Positions 17,397 to 26,187 of a stretch of 64,000 nt of DNA are shown piece after piece. The notes beneath the pieces are model-generated. The model searched no databases. It saw only the letters and a list, made by a program, of their open reading frames with translations, and had not been told where the DNA came from. Source of the stretch: Sphingomonadaceae bacterium (GTDB lineage Bacteria; Pseudomonadota; Alphaproteobacteria; Sphingomonadales; Sphingomonadaceae); assembly GCA_030147805.1 (NCBI GenBank), contig JASBUR010000037.1:1-64000 (forward strand), in the 5' to 3' direction. The translations under genes were made by a program, and so were the position numbers. The first letter of the stretch is position 1; each line of letters opens with the position of its first letter.

Positions 17397-18446
17397 ATGA
17401 AGACCAGGTTCGCATTCGCGCTGCTCGCGGCCGCCGTTGTAATGCCCAGCGCCACGAAGGCGGCGGTCATCGTCGGCGGCGACTGGGGCGGCGCCAACCT
17501 CATCGTCAGCGACGGCGACGTGCTGTCGGGCACCTTCACCAACGTCGGCAACTTCACGATCGCGGCGGGGACCAGCGCGTTCGTGCAGCAGGGCATGGTG
17601 CTGACGCTCAATGCCGACCGCATCAACATCGAGGGCACGCTCAGCGGCCTCGGCCGCGGCTTCGCCGGCGGCGCGTCGGGCGGCGCCAGCCAGGCCGGCG
17701 CCGCCGGCACCGGACCGAGCGCCGGCGGTGGCGGCGGCCATGGCGGCTGCGTGCATTCGTCGGGCGGCGCCGGCGCTGGCTTCGTGAGCGCGGGCGGCCG
17801 CGGCGGCAAGTCGGACCTGAGTTCACCGGGAATGCCCGCCGGCGGCGCGGCGAACGCCATCACCTTCGGCATGGGCGCCGGGGGCGGCGCGGCGGGCAGC
17901 CACTGCGCCGGCTACACCAATGTTCAGGGCGGCGCCGGCGGCGCCGGCGGCGGCGCGGTGCGGCTGATCGCAGAAGACCTGCTGACGCTGACCGGCGCGA
18001 TCATCATGGACGGCGCCGATGGCGGCGACGGCCGTGCGAACTCGAACTATGGCACGTCGGGCGGCGGCGCGGGCGCCGGTGGCTCGATCTGGCTGTCGGG
18101 CGACATGATCCTCGACGGCCTGCTCAGCGTCGGCGGTGGCCAGGGCGGCGACTATGGTACCGGCTCGCAGCTCGTCTACGTCAACGCCGGTGGCGGCGGC
18201 AGCGGCGGCCGCATCACGCTCGACGGACGATCGAACCTGCTGACCTCGTTCATGACCGACGTCGCGGGCGGCGCGGCCGGCCTGTCGGTCGCCAGCCGCA
18301 ACGTCAATTTCCGCGCGCTCGGTGGCGGCGACGGGCTGTTCGTCAACAATACGACCGCGCTTCCGGTGCCCGAGCCCGCGGTGCCGGCGCTGCTCGGGCT
18401 GGGCGTCCTGGCGCTCGGGCTGGGGCGTCGCCGCAAGGCCGGCTGA
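17397..18446 (+). CDS. Glycine-rich PEP-CTERM surface protein
   Basis: The 349-residue precursor starts with a signal peptide (MKTRFAFALLAAAVVMPSATKAA). A long low-complexity region follows, rich in Gly/Ala/Ser (roughly residues 85-310), with repeated GGAGGAGGG-like and GGGGSGG stretches. It ends with a PEP-CTERM sorting tag: VPEPAVPALLGLGVLALGLG, then RRRKAG. The tag is expected to be recognised by an exosortase (XrtA/EpsH type) in the inner membrane and cleaved, linking the protein to exopolysaccharide export. No exosortase gene lies in the window. It is a single-gene unit behind its own sigma-54 promoter, with a hairpin downstream. The repetitive region suggests an extended matrix-type protein. 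Confidence 0.9.
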   Translation: MKTRFAFALLAAAVVMPSATKAAVIVGGDWGGANLIVSDGDVLSGTFTNVGNFTIAAGTSAFVQQGMVLTLNADRINIEGTLSGLGRGFAGGASGGASQAGAAGTGPSAGGGGGHGGCVHSSGGAGAGFVSAGGRGGKSDLSSPGMPAGGAANAITFGMGAGGGAAGSHCAGYTNVQGGAGGAGGGAVRLIAEDLLTLTGAIIMDGADGGDGRANSNYGTSGGGAGAGGSIWLSGDMILDGLLSVGGGQGGDYGTGSQLVYVNAGGGGSGGRITLDGRSNLLTSFMTDVAGGAAGLSVASRNVNFRALGGGDGLFVNNTTALPVPEPAVPALLGLGVLALGLGRRRKAG

Positions 18447-18573
18447 CCCGCCCGCGGGAACCAATCTGGATCAGGGCCGTTAACGCCGCGATCGCTTCGG
18501 CACAGGCGGTCGAACCGCCGGCAGCGTATCGCCGGCACGGCGTAATCACTCCTTGGTTCAATGGCGCGAACCC

Positions 18574-18605
18574 GACGCCCGTCCCGCTCGCGCGGGGCGG
18601 GCGTC
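18574..18605. terminator. Strong GC hairpin between PEP-CTERM and DoxX genes
   Basis: Fourteen-base arms at 18574-18587 and 18592-18605 pair with a single G-T wobble around a TCGC loop. There is no T-tract. It lies about 130 bp after the PEP-CTERM stop and could end that transcript or insulate the following DoxX gene. Confidence 0.5.
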
Positions 18606-18712
18606 TTCGCATGCCGGCACGGGGCGGCAGGGCCGATTTGGCGAATGCCGGGTCGATACGGTAGGCTCGGGCACCGTCGGGGCTTCACCCGGCCGCCGCC
18701 GAAAGGATCGCG

Positions 18713-19093
18713 ATGAGGAGATTTTCGCGCTGGTCGCCGCAGCTGCTCGGCCTGTTGCGCATCGTCGCCGGGCTGCTTTTCCTGGCGCATGGCGTCGTCA
18801 AGCTGCTCGGCTTTCCGCCGGGCGCCGAGCCGGGGGTGCAGCCGCTGGCGTCGCTGTTCGGGGTCGGCGCGGTGATCGAGCTGGTGACCGGCGGGCTGGT
18901 CGCGCTGGGGCTGTTCACGCGCCCCGCAGCGCTGATCGCTTCGGGCCAGATGGCGGTGGCCTATTGGATGTTCCACGCCCCCTCGAGCCCCTATCCGGTG
19001 GTCAACGGCGGCGAGCCGGCGATCCTGTTCTGCTTCATCTTCCTGTATCTCGTCGCCGCCGGCCCGGGGGCGTTCAGCGCCGACAAGCGCTGA
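18713..19093 (+). CDS. DoxX-family membrane protein
   Basis: The 126-residue protein has four hydrophobic helices and the family's LLRIVAGLLFLAHGVVKLLGF start, then ELVTGGLVALGLFTRPAALI and VAYWMFHAP. DoxX family proteins are small inner-membrane proteins, some linked to quinone-dependent oxidation or to thiol stress responses; no specific role can be given here. The ATG at 18713 follows an AAAGGA site. Confidence 0.88.
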   Translation: MRRFSRWSPQLLGLLRIVAGLLFLAHGVVKLLGFPPGAEPGVQPLASLFGVGAVIELVTGGLVALGLFTRPAALIASGQMAVAYWMFHAPSSPYPVVNGGEPAILFCFIFLYLVAAGPGAFSADKR

Positions 19094-19192
19094 ACCCGCG
19101 CACCCGACGGTTCGATCGGCCCGTCGCTTCACGGTTGCCGCCGGCGGCGAGGCGGTGCTTATTCGCGCCGGGGGCTCGCGAGGGAGAATGCC

Positions 19193-19534
19193 ATGCGAGG
19201 ATTGATTGCCGCCGCACTGCTGGCCGCGGCCGGACCTGCGGCCGCGCATCACGGCTGGAGTTCCTATGATGCGGCCAAGACGGTCGAGGTCACCGCCGAG
19301 CTGACCGACGTCAGCTGGGGTAACCCGCACGGTTCGGCCAAGGTCGCCTATCAGGGCAGGACCTGGGACGTCGTGCTGGCGCCGGTGGCGCGCATGGAGG
19401 CGCGGGGTCTGACCCGGCCGATGCTGGCGCCGGGCACCAAGGTGACGCTCGTCGGCTATCCGCGCAGCGACGGGACGCCCGAGATGCGCATCGAGCGCGT
19501 GATCGCCGGCGGCAAGACGGTCGAGCTGCGCTGA
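19193..19534 (+). CDS. DUF6152-type small periplasmic protein
   Basis: The 113-residue precursor has a signal peptide (MRGLIAAALLAAAGPAAA) followed directly by HHGWSSYD, the characteristic start of DUF6152 proteins. The remainder is a small beta-rich fold (VEVTAELTDVSWGNPHGSAKV ... WDVVLAPVARM). The His-rich mature N-terminus could bind a metal, but this is inference. In many genomes the next gene is a DUF6644 membrane protein, as here. The TGA at 19532-19534 overlaps the apparent CTG start of that gene. Confidence 0.85.
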   Translation: MRGLIAAALLAAAGPAAAHHGWSSYDAAKTVEVTAELTDVSWGNPHGSAKVAYQGRTWDVVLAPVARMEARGLTRPMLAPGTKVTLVGYPRSDGTPEMRIERVIAGGKTVELR

Positions 19535-20010
19535 CCGTCGTCGAGCTCGCGGCGCTCGTCGAGGCCTCGCCCTTCGGCAGCTGGGCGCGCGGATCGGCAC
19601 TCGCCTATCCGGCGGCCAACGTCGCGCATCTGCTCGGGCTGGTGCTGCTCGTCGGCGGCATCGGCGTCGTCGACCTCCGGTTGGCCGGACTGATGCGCGG
19701 CGTACCGATCGCCCCGCTGCTCGCCGCGCTGACGCCGCTGGCGATCGCCGGCTTCGTGCTGCTCGCGGCCAGCGGCAGCGTGATGCTGGCCGCCGATGCG
19801 CGTGCGCTCGCCGGCAACCCGATGTTCGCGCGCAAGCTGGTGATGATCGGGCTGGCGCTCGCCAATGCGGCGCTGTTCGCACGGCTGTGGCGCGGACAGG
19901 CCGCGGGCTGGGGCGCACATCCCCCGCTCGCCGCACGGCTCTCGGGCCTGCTGTCGCTGGCGTTCTGGCTGCTCGCGGCGGGCTTCGGCCGGCTGATCGC
20001 CTATGTCTAG
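19531..20010 (+). CDS. DUF6644-type membrane protein with non-standard start
   Basis: The frame encodes four membrane helices, with an N-terminal part (VVELAALVEASPFGSWARG ... YPAANVAHLLGLVLL) that matches the usual start of DUF6644 proteins. The first canonical start in frame is GTG at 19642, which would cut away this conserved region. The only candidate further up is CTG at 19531-19533, overlapping the stop of the DUF6152 gene as CTGA. I therefore give the longer frame of about 159 residues, which fits the family length. The partner DUF6152 protein is exported, so the two may form a membrane-periplasm pair of unknown function. Confidence 0.65.
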   Translation: MTVVELAALVEASPFGSWARGSALAYPAANVAHLLGLVLLVGGIGVVDLRLAGLMRGVPIAPLLAALTPLAIAGFVLLAASGSVMLAADARALAGNPMFARKLVMIGLALANAALFARLWRGQAAGWGAHPPLAARLSGLLSLAFWLLAAGFGRLIAYV

Positions 20011-20096
20011 CCAAGATGGCGTGAAACAAATCTAGGCGCCACCCCCGCTCCATGCTGGCGCGCTAGCGACGTGACGAGGTCGCTGACGAGGCTCGC

Positions 20097-20708
20097 ATGG
20101 TCGAATTCATTACCGGGACGATCGAACAGCTGGGCTATGTCGGCGTCGGGCTGCTGATGCTCGTCGAGACACTGATTCCGCCGATTCCTTCCGAGCTGAT
20201 CATGCCACTGGTCGGGCTGGCCGCGGCGCGCGGCGAGCTGAACCACGCCGGCGCCACCGGGGCGGCGATCGCCGGCGCGACCGCGGGGGCGAGCTTCTGG
20301 TATCATCTGGCGCGCCTCTTCGGCCCTGACCGGTTGCGCACGCTCGCCGATCGGCACGGGCGCCTGCTCGGCCTGTCGGGGCAGGCGATCGACCGGCCGG
20401 CAGCCTGGTTCGCGCGGCACGGCGGCTGGACGATCTTCGTTGCGCGCATCCTGCCCGGCATGCGGGTCTATATCTCGATCCCCGCCGGCCTGACCGGGAT
20501 GACGTTGCCGCGTTTCCTCGCCTTCACGGCCGCGGGCTTCTCGGTGTGGTACGGTCTGCTCGGCGCGGCAGGCTATGCGCTCGGCCTCAACATCGCGCTG
20601 GTCGGCGAGGCGCTGACGCGCGCCGCCCCCTGGCTGTGGGCGACGCTGGCAGCCATCGTCGCCTGGCGGCTGATGCGGGGGCGCCGCGGCGTCCGGGCGA
20701 CGTCGTGA
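20097..20708 (+). CDS. DedA/SNARE-associated-family membrane protein
   Basis: The 203-residue protein carries the DedA signature: VETLIPPIPSELIMPLVG near the N-terminus, then WYHLARLFG, and FVARILPGMRVYISIPAGLTGM in the middle. DedA proteins are inner-membrane proteins now linked to undecaprenyl-phosphate or phospholipid recycling and to membrane potential. The conserved acidic residue in PSELI and the arginines in ARILPGMR are present. The ATG at 20097 directly precedes the first helix. Confidence 0.92.
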   Translation: MVEFITGTIEQLGYVGVGLLMLVETLIPPIPSELIMPLVGLAAARGELNHAGATGAAIAGATAGASFWYHLARLFGPDRLRTLADRHGRLLGLSGQAIDRPAAWFARHGGWTIFVARILPGMRVYISIPAGLTGMTLPRFLAFTAAGFSVWYGLLGAAGYALGLNIALVGEALTRAAPWLWATLAAIVAWRLMRGRRGVRATS

Positions 20709-20827
20709 TGCGGCAGGCCCCCGCCGCCTTGATCGGCGCGTCGGCCCGCCTTTGGCGAATCGAGGTTTCAATGCTGGTGCTGCTGCTGCGCTGGAGCGGA
20801 TTGCTCGCGGCCCGCCCGCCGCGTCGG

Positions 20828-22192
20828 TCAGGGGGCTGGCGGGAGGTGCAGCCGCACCGAGAGGCCCGGCGCATCGTCCGCAAGCTCTAGCCGGGCGCCG
20901 TGGGCGCGGGCGACCGCGTCGACGACGCTGAGCCCAAGGCCGAGGCCCGGGCGCCGTTCCGACCCGGGGACGCGGTAGAAGCGTTCGACGACCCGCGCGC
21001 GGTGCTCCGCGGCGATCCCGGGGCCGTCGTCGGCCACCTCGACCAGGGCGCCGTCGAGCTGGCGGCCGCTCAGCCGGATGCGGCTTCCCGGCGGTGTATG
21101 CTTGAGCGCGTTGTCGATCAGATTGGCGACCGCCTGGAACAGCAGGTTGGGATCGCCTTGCGTCGTCAATGGCGCATCGATCGCGACGTCGAGCCGCTTG
21201 TGCTGATCCTCCGCCTCGGGGGCATAGAGTTCCGCGGCATCGCGCAATAGCTTCGCGAGATCGACGGGGCGTCGTTCGATGGCATGGCGGCCGGTCTCAA
21301 GCCGCGCGATGCGCAGCAGCGCATCGAAGGTCGCCTGCAGCCGCGCCGCCTCGGCGGCGGCGGCTTCGACGAGCCGCGTGCGCTCCGCCGGTTCGGACGC
21401 CGCCGCCAGCTCGCCGAGATCGGCCTGCAGCCGCGCGAGCGGCGTGCGAAGCTCGTGCGCCACGCTGTCGGACACCCGGCCCACCGCCTCGACGAGCGCC
21501 TCGATTCGCGCCAGCATGAGGTTGAGGGTGTCGCCGAGCCGGTCGAAGTCGTCGCCGCTGCCGCGCGTCGGGACGCGTCCCGACAGGTCGCCGGCGATCA
21601 CCCGGCGCGCGGTGGCGTTGACCGCCTCGATGCGCCGCCCGACCGCCAGGCTCATCACCCCGCCGCCGGCGAGTCCGAGGATCAGCACGGCGACGCCGCC
21701 CCATAGCACCAGCTGCTCGATGACTTCCTCGCGCTCGTCGATGTCCTCGATGTCGCGGCCGACGATCAGCCGCGCGCCATCGCGGAACGTCCGCTCGTGG
21801 ACCAGCGCTTCGTGGTCCTCCTCGTCGCCGTCGCGATAGAGGTCGGCCTCGAAGCGCGCCCAGCCGCCGGCGGCCTGCGCCGGCCAGCTCGGGAGATTGG
21901 CGACGCTGCGGCCGTCGGGGGCGGTGAAGGCATGGAAGGCCTTGCGCTCCGACACGGTCGCGTCGCGGCGGACCAGCGCCGCCTCGAGCGCGGTGGGGCC
22001 GTCGACGATATAGATGTCGCCAAGCGTGTCGGCCTCGCGAAGGACCGCGGCGCGCACGTCCTCGAGCGGACGCTCGACCGTCATCCACCAGGCGACCCCG
22101 AGCAGCGCCGCGACCGACAGCGAGAACAGCAGGAGATAGATCAGCGCCAGCCGGAAGGTCAGGCTGCGGAACAGCCGGGCGAGCGCGCTCAC
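20828..22192 (-). CDS. Two-component sensor histidine kinase (EnvZ/QseC-like)
   Basis: The 454-residue kinase has a membrane helix at about 11-33, a periplasmic region (residues 35-165) and a second helix (LVLWGGVAVLILGLAGGGVM). HAMP follows, then HisKA (SVAHELRTPLARLQADL) and HATPase (NLLFQAVANLIDNALKHTP, VADDGPGI, PGLGLGLSVVDAV). The GTG start at 22190-22192 overlaps the response-regulator stop in a GTGA, so kinase and regulator are translated together. The frame continues upstream into the regulator gene without domain content. The PepSY protein upstream in the same direction suggests an envelope-sensing operon. Confidence 0.93.
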   Translation of the reverse strand: MSALARLFRSLTFRLALIYLLLFSLSVAALLGVAWWMTVERPLEDVRAAVLREADTLGDIYIVDGPTALEAALVRRDATVSERKAFHAFTAPDGRSVANLPSWPAQAAGGWARFEADLYRDGDEEDHEALVHERTFRDGARLIVGRDIEDIDEREEVIEQLVLWGGVAVLILGLAGGGVMSLAVGRRIEAVNATARRVIAGDLSGRVPTRGSGDDFDRLGDTLNLMLARIEALVEAVGRVSDSVAHELRTPLARLQADLGELAAASEPAERTRLVEAAAAEAARLQATFDALLRIARLETGRHAIERRPVDLAKLLRDAAELYAPEAEDQHKRLDVAIDAPLTTQGDPNLLFQAVANLIDNALKHTPPGSRIRLSGRQLDGALVEVADDGPGIAAEHRARVVERFYRVPGSERRPGLGLGLSVVDAVARAHGARLELADDAPGLSVRLHLPPAP

Positions 22193-22863
22193 GCGGCGCG
22201 CGCGACGTAGCCGACGCCGCGCACCGTGTGGATCAGCGGTACATCGAAATCGCGGTCGATCTTCTGTCGCAGCCGGCTGACATGCTGGTCGACGATGTTG
22301 GTCTGCGGGTCGAACTGATAGTCCCACACCGATTCGAGCAGCATCGAGCGCGTGACGACGCGGCCGGCGTTGCGGACGAGATGCTCGAGGATCCGGAACT
22401 CGCGATCGGTAAGGTCGATACGCCGGCCGCCGCGCCGAATCTCGCGGCCGAGCAGATCGATCTCGAGGTCGCCGAGCGTCAATCTGGTCTGCTCGGCCTG
22501 CAGCGGCCCGCGCCGGCCGAGCGCCTCGATGCGGGCGAGCAGTTCGGACGCGGCGAACGGCTTCGCGAGATAGTCGTCGGCGCCGCTGGTGAGGCCCTTG
22601 ACGCGCTCATCGACCTCGCCGAGAGCGGAGAGGATCAGCACCGGGGTCGTATCGCCGGCGGCGCGCATCGTCTGCAGGATCTTGAGACCGTCGACGTTGG
22701 GCAGCATGCGGTCGAGAATGACGACGTCGTAGCGTTCGCCCGCGACGCGGTAGAGGCCCTCGCGACCGTCGTCGACATGTTCGACGAGGTGGCCGGCCTC
22801 GCGCAGTCCCTTGGCGACGTGCCCACCGACGCGGGCGTCATCCTCGACGAGCAGCAGTCGCAC
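22189..22863 (-). CDS. OmpR/PhoB-family response regulator
   Basis: The 224-residue protein has a receiver (RLLLVEDDARVG; acceptor Asp in VVILDRMLPN; YLAKPF) followed by a winged-helix DNA-binding domain (LTDREFRILEHLVRNAGRVV ... NIVDQHVSRLRQKID). The GTG at 22861-22863 is preferred over the ATG at 22894-22896 because AAGGAG sits eight bases ahead of it and the receiver starts immediately. The stop overlaps the kinase start. It probably controls its own operon and envelope genes. Confidence 0.95.
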   Translation of the reverse strand: MRLLLVEDDARVGGHVAKGLREAGHLVEHVDDGREGLYRVAGERYDVVILDRMLPNVDGLKILQTMRAAGDTTPVLILSALGEVDERVKGLTSGADDYLAKPFAASELLARIEALGRRGPLQAEQTRLTLGDLEIDLLGREIRRGGRRIDLTDREFRILEHLVRNAGRVVTRSMLLESVWDYQFDPQTNIVDQHVSRLRQKIDRDFDVPLIHTVRGVGYVARAA

Positions 22864-22904
22864 GATCGGGGCTCCTTCCGCGGCGCTGGGTAGCATGGCG
22901 GGAA

Positions 22905-22928
22905 GGGGCGCTCCAGTCGGAGCGCCCC
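22905..22928 (-). terminator. Hairpin between the PepSY and response-regulator genes
   Basis: A perfect 10-bp stem (22905-22914 with 22919-22928) has a four-base loop and no T-run. It lies between the PepSY stop and the response-regulator start, all on the minus strand. It could act as a partial terminator that sets the ratio of PepSY protein to the two-component genes. Confidence 0.5.
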
Positions 22929-22941
22929 GGGCGGCGGCGCC

Positions 22942-23448
22942 TCAGTCAGCGTAGGCGGCGGGGAGCCGCTTGCCGGTGGCGGCGTCGATCGCGATCTCGG
23001 CGGTGCCGGCGGCAGTGGTCAGCTCGACCTCGTAGACCGCACGGCCGCTCTCGGTGTCGAATCCGACTTCCTCGACCTTGCCGCCACTCTCGGCCTCGAG
23101 CGTGGCGAGCGCGGTGCCGAGCGGTCGCGGCGCCTTGCCGAGCCGGTCCTTGTCGAACCAGCCCGCCCAGACGCTCGCCACGCGCTTCTTCTCCTGCGAC
23201 AGCAGGGCGCCGCTCGTCGCGTCGATGCGGGCTTCGTACAGCGTGCCGCCGCGCACCAGTTCGACCTCGTAGACCATCCGGCCGTGGTCATCATCGAGAT
23301 CGGCTTCGAGCGCGCGTGCCGACAGTGCCTTCTCGGCGATCGCCACGGCGCGCGTGGCGCCGATCGGCTGCGGCTGCTGCGGGGACTGGGCGGTTGCCGC
23401 GGTGCCGAACAGCGCGGTGGCGGCGAGCAAGGGGATCAGCTTGGTCAT
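22942..23448 (-). CDS. Periplasmic protein with two PepSY domains
   Basis: The 168-residue precursor starts with a signal peptide (MTKLIPLLAATALFGTAATA). It then has two PepSY-like repeats: VYEVELVRGGTLYEARIDATSG and VYEVELTTAAGTAEIAIDAATG. PepSY domains are small alpha-beta modules thought to inhibit proteases or sense the envelope. The position just upstream of an OmpR/EnvZ-type pair, same strand, is a common arrangement. The ATG at 23446-23448 has GGAG seven bases ahead. Confidence 0.88.
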   Translation of the reverse strand: MTKLIPLLAATALFGTAATAQSPQQPQPIGATRAVAIAEKALSARALEADLDDDHGRMVYEVELVRGGTLYEARIDATSGALLSQEKKRVASVWAGWFDKDRLGKAPRPLGTALATLEAESGGKVEEVGFDTESGRAVYEVELTTAAGTAEIAIDAATGKRLPAAYAD

Positions 23449-23599
23449 GTCGGACTCCGTCATGGAAATGGACGCAGCCAAGATGCGCCGTGAAGGTGGC
23501 AGCCGCATCGCCGCGACATTTGATTTCCGTTATCCAGCCCCCGCCGACCTATCAGGTCCGCCGGGCTTCGCCGGACCGCGAGCGGCGCTATCCAGCAGC

Positions 23600-23890
23600 A
23601 TGACCGTCTACGCTATCGCGCAACTGCGGTTCACGGACCGTGCCGCCTATGATCGCTACCAGCATCGCTTCATGGAGATCTTCGAGCGTCATCGCGGCCG
23701 CCTGCTCGCCGCCGACGACCAGCCCGCGATCGTCGAGGGTGTCTCGGACCGCGAGAAGATCGTCCTGATGAGCTTTCCCGATGAGGCGGCATTCCGCGCC
23801 TGGGCGGACTCGCCCGAGTATCAGGCGATTTCCGTCGACCGCCGCGCCGGTGCCGATGCGGTGGTGATGCTGGTGCGCGGAATCGGCTGA
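23600..23890 (+). CDS. DUF1330-family small dimeric alpha-beta barrel protein
   Basis: The 96-residue product has the DUF1330 layout: MTVYAIAQLRFTDRAAYDRYQHRF, then GRLLAADDQPAIVEG, and a central ALPF-type region here reading IVLMSFPDEAAFRAWADSPEYQ. The fold is a dimeric ferredoxin-like barrel. No reaction is established for the family. It diverges from the PepSY gene across a gap of about 150 bp. Confidence 0.88.
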   Translation: MTVYAIAQLRFTDRAAYDRYQHRFMEIFERHRGRLLAADDQPAIVEGVSDREKIVLMSFPDEAAFRAWADSPEYQAISVDRRAGADAVVMLVRGIG

Positions 23891-23983
23891 GCCGCACCGC
23901 GCCTCAGAAATAGTGTTCGCCGACGGCGCTCTTTCCGCCGCAGCAGGCTCGACAGGCGACCGAAAGCGCGGGACACAGGGCGG

Positions 23984-26101
23984 GTGACCAAAGGGGGTGA
24001 TCGCGACGCGCCGCGGCGTGCGGAAACGGCTGCGCCGGCGGCGTCCGCGTCGTGGCTCACCTTCGCGCTGATCTGGATCATCGCGGCGGTGGTGGTGGCG
24101 CTGGTGTGGACGACGATCACCGCGCAGATGCGCTTCGAGCGCAGCCAGGCGATCGCCGCGGCGATTCGCGACAACCAGAACCGCGTCATCGCCTTCGAAC
24201 GCTATGTCGTGCGAACGCTCGACGCCGCCGATGTCGCGGCGCGCTATCTCGCCGCCAAATACCGCGACGGGGGACTGCCGCGTCCGCCCGACGGGCGGCC
24301 GCTGCTGATCGAGGATGCGGTCACGAGCAACCCGCTGTTCACCGCGGTCGTCGTCGCCAACAGCGACGGCGACGTGGTGGCGACGACGCTTCCCGACGTG
24401 CCGGCGATGAACATCGCGCGCTGGGACGCGGTGCAGACGCTGAGCGCCGCGCCGGCGGACCGGCTGCTGATCGGCCGGCCGCTGATGTCGCCGCGGCTCA
24501 AGCGGCCGATGGTGGCGCTCACGCGGCGCATCGACCGCCCCGACGGCAGCTTCGGCGGAACGGTGACGCTGCAGGTCGACGTGGCGCGCTTCATCGCCTT
24601 CAGCGAAGGCGCGACCGATCGACGTAGCGATGTGATCTCGGTGATCCGGCTCGACGGCATCACCATCGCGCGGCGCACCGGCGGCCGCTTCAGCTTCGGC
24701 GAGAATCTCGCCGGCAAGCTGGTGATGCGCATGCAGATGCGGCGCCCGAACGGGACCTATCTCGGCCCCAGTTCGCTCGACGGCATGATGCGCTGGTTCA
24801 GCCACCGCCGCCTCGCCGACTATCCGATCTTCGTGACCAGCGGCATCGGCCGCGGCGAGATCCTGGCGCCCGTCGAGGCGCGCGGCGCGCGCTATCGCGG
24901 CGGCGGTGCGCTGCTCACGATCGCGACGCTGGCGATCGCGCTGCTGCTCAGCGTCTATGCCCGCCGTCGCGACAATGCCGCGCGCCACATGGCGTCGGTG
25001 AACATGCGGCTGCGCGAATCGCAGCGCATCGGGCGGATCGGCAATTGGGAATATGATCCGGGTCGCGGGGTGATGGTGTGGTCCGACCATCTCTGCACGA
25101 TGTACGGCCGCGCCGCGGGGCGCGATGTGATGGGCCTCGACGACTATGCCGGCTATTTCCGGCGCGGCGGGCGCACCGCGTTTCTCAACGCGGTGGCGCA
25201 GGCGGTGCAGCACGCCCAGTCGCGCCAGCTCGACCTGGTCGCCGCCGGGGATGGCGGCGAGCTGATGCACCGACGCATATCGATCGTGCCGGTCGAGGGG
25301 CCGGGCGGTCGGGTCATCCAGCTCGTCGGCACCGACCAGGACGTCACCGCCGACAAGCAGAATGAGCAGTTCAGGTCCGAGGTGGCGCACGGCGACCGCA
25401 TCTCGGCGATCAACGCGCTGGCGGCGACGCTGGCGCACGAGATGGCGCAGCCGCTCACCGCCGCGATCAACTATCTGGCGGCGAGCGAACGGCTGCTGCG
25501 CCGCGACCCGGCGACCAGCGCGCCGGTGATCCGCGAGGCGATCGGCCACACGCGCGAGCAGCTGCGCCTCGCCGGGGAGATCATGCGGCGCGCCAAGGAC
25601 CTGGTGAGCGCCCGCTCCGACTATGCCGCCGAGGTCGCGCTGCCGGCGGTCGTCGACGACGTGTTCGCGCTGATCCGCCTGTCGCACCCGCGCGTGCGGC
25701 TGCGGCGCAAGCTCGAGGCGGGCGCCCAGACGGTGACCGCCGACCGCGTCCAGGTCCAGCAGGTCTTGATGAATCTGGTCCGCAACGCCTGCGAGGCGGC
25801 GGCGGAGGCGGCGCCGCCGTCGGTGGTGGTGACGAGCCACCGGTCGGACGACGGCGCCTTCGTCGTGCTGGCGGTGACCGACAACGGCCACGGGGTGACC
25901 GGCCCCGACGACATCTTCTCGCCCTTCGCCTCGTCGAAGGCGACCGGCCTCGGCCTCGGGCTGACGATCGCGCGCGCCATCGTGCAGGCGCATGGCGGCC
26001 GCATCTGGCTCGACACCGCGCATCGGCCGGGGACGCGCATCTGCCTGACGCTGCCGATCGTCGGGGCGACGAAGCCGCCGCCGGCGCCGGCGAGCGACTG
26101 A
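23984..26101 (+). CDS. Membrane PAS histidine kinase, FixL/TtrS-like core
   Basis: The 705-residue kinase has a helix at about 24-46, a periplasmic Cache-like region (about 50-300), a second helix (LLTIATLAIALLLSVYA) and a PAS domain (IGRIGNWEYDPGRGVMVWSD). The kinase core has the phospho-acceptor in LAATLAHEMAQPLTAAINYL, the variant H-box typical of FixL/DctB-type kinases, with HATPase motifs NLVRNACEAA and TGLGLGLTIARAIV. The GTG at 23984 is the earliest start of the frame. No response regulator is adjacent, so it is an orphan here; a LuxR-type partner elsewhere would fit the kinase type. Confidence 0.9.
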   Translation: MTKGGDRDAPRRAETAAPAASASWLTFALIWIIAAVVVALVWTTITAQMRFERSQAIAAAIRDNQNRVIAFERYVVRTLDAADVAARYLAAKYRDGGLPRPPDGRPLLIEDAVTSNPLFTAVVVANSDGDVVATTLPDVPAMNIARWDAVQTLSAAPADRLLIGRPLMSPRLKRPMVALTRRIDRPDGSFGGTVTLQVDVARFIAFSEGATDRRSDVISVIRLDGITIARRTGGRFSFGENLAGKLVMRMQMRRPNGTYLGPSSLDGMMRWFSHRRLADYPIFVTSGIGRGEILAPVEARGARYRGGGALLTIATLAIALLLSVYARRRDNAARHMASVNMRLRESQRIGRIGNWEYDPGRGVMVWSDHLCTMYGRAAGRDVMGLDDYAGYFRRGGRTAFLNAVAQAVQHAQSRQLDLVAAGDGGELMHRRISIVPVEGPGGRVIQLVGTDQDVTADKQNEQFRSEVAHGDRISAINALAATLAHEMAQPLTAAINYLAASERLLRRDPATSAPVIREAIGHTREQLRLAGEIMRRAKDLVSARSDYAAEVALPAVVDDVFALIRLSHPRVRLRRKLEAGAQTVTADRVQVQQVLMNLVRNACEAAAEAAPPSVVVTSHRSDDGAFVVLAVTDNGHGVTGPDDIFSPFASSKATGLGLGLTIARAIVQAHGGRIWLDTAHRPGTRICLTLPIVGATKPPPAPASD

Positions 26102-26187
26102 TCGGCGCAATCCGAGGTTGACGCCGCGCGGTGCGCCTCACAGGTTGCGAGGCCCGCACCGAGAAGGTCCCGCAACCGAGGAAGCGC

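Noticed and set aside
17640-18230. Possible tandem repeat or CRISPR-like array
   Set aside because: The repetition comes from Gly/Ala/Ser codons of the PEP-CTERM protein; there are no regular direct repeats with unique spacers.
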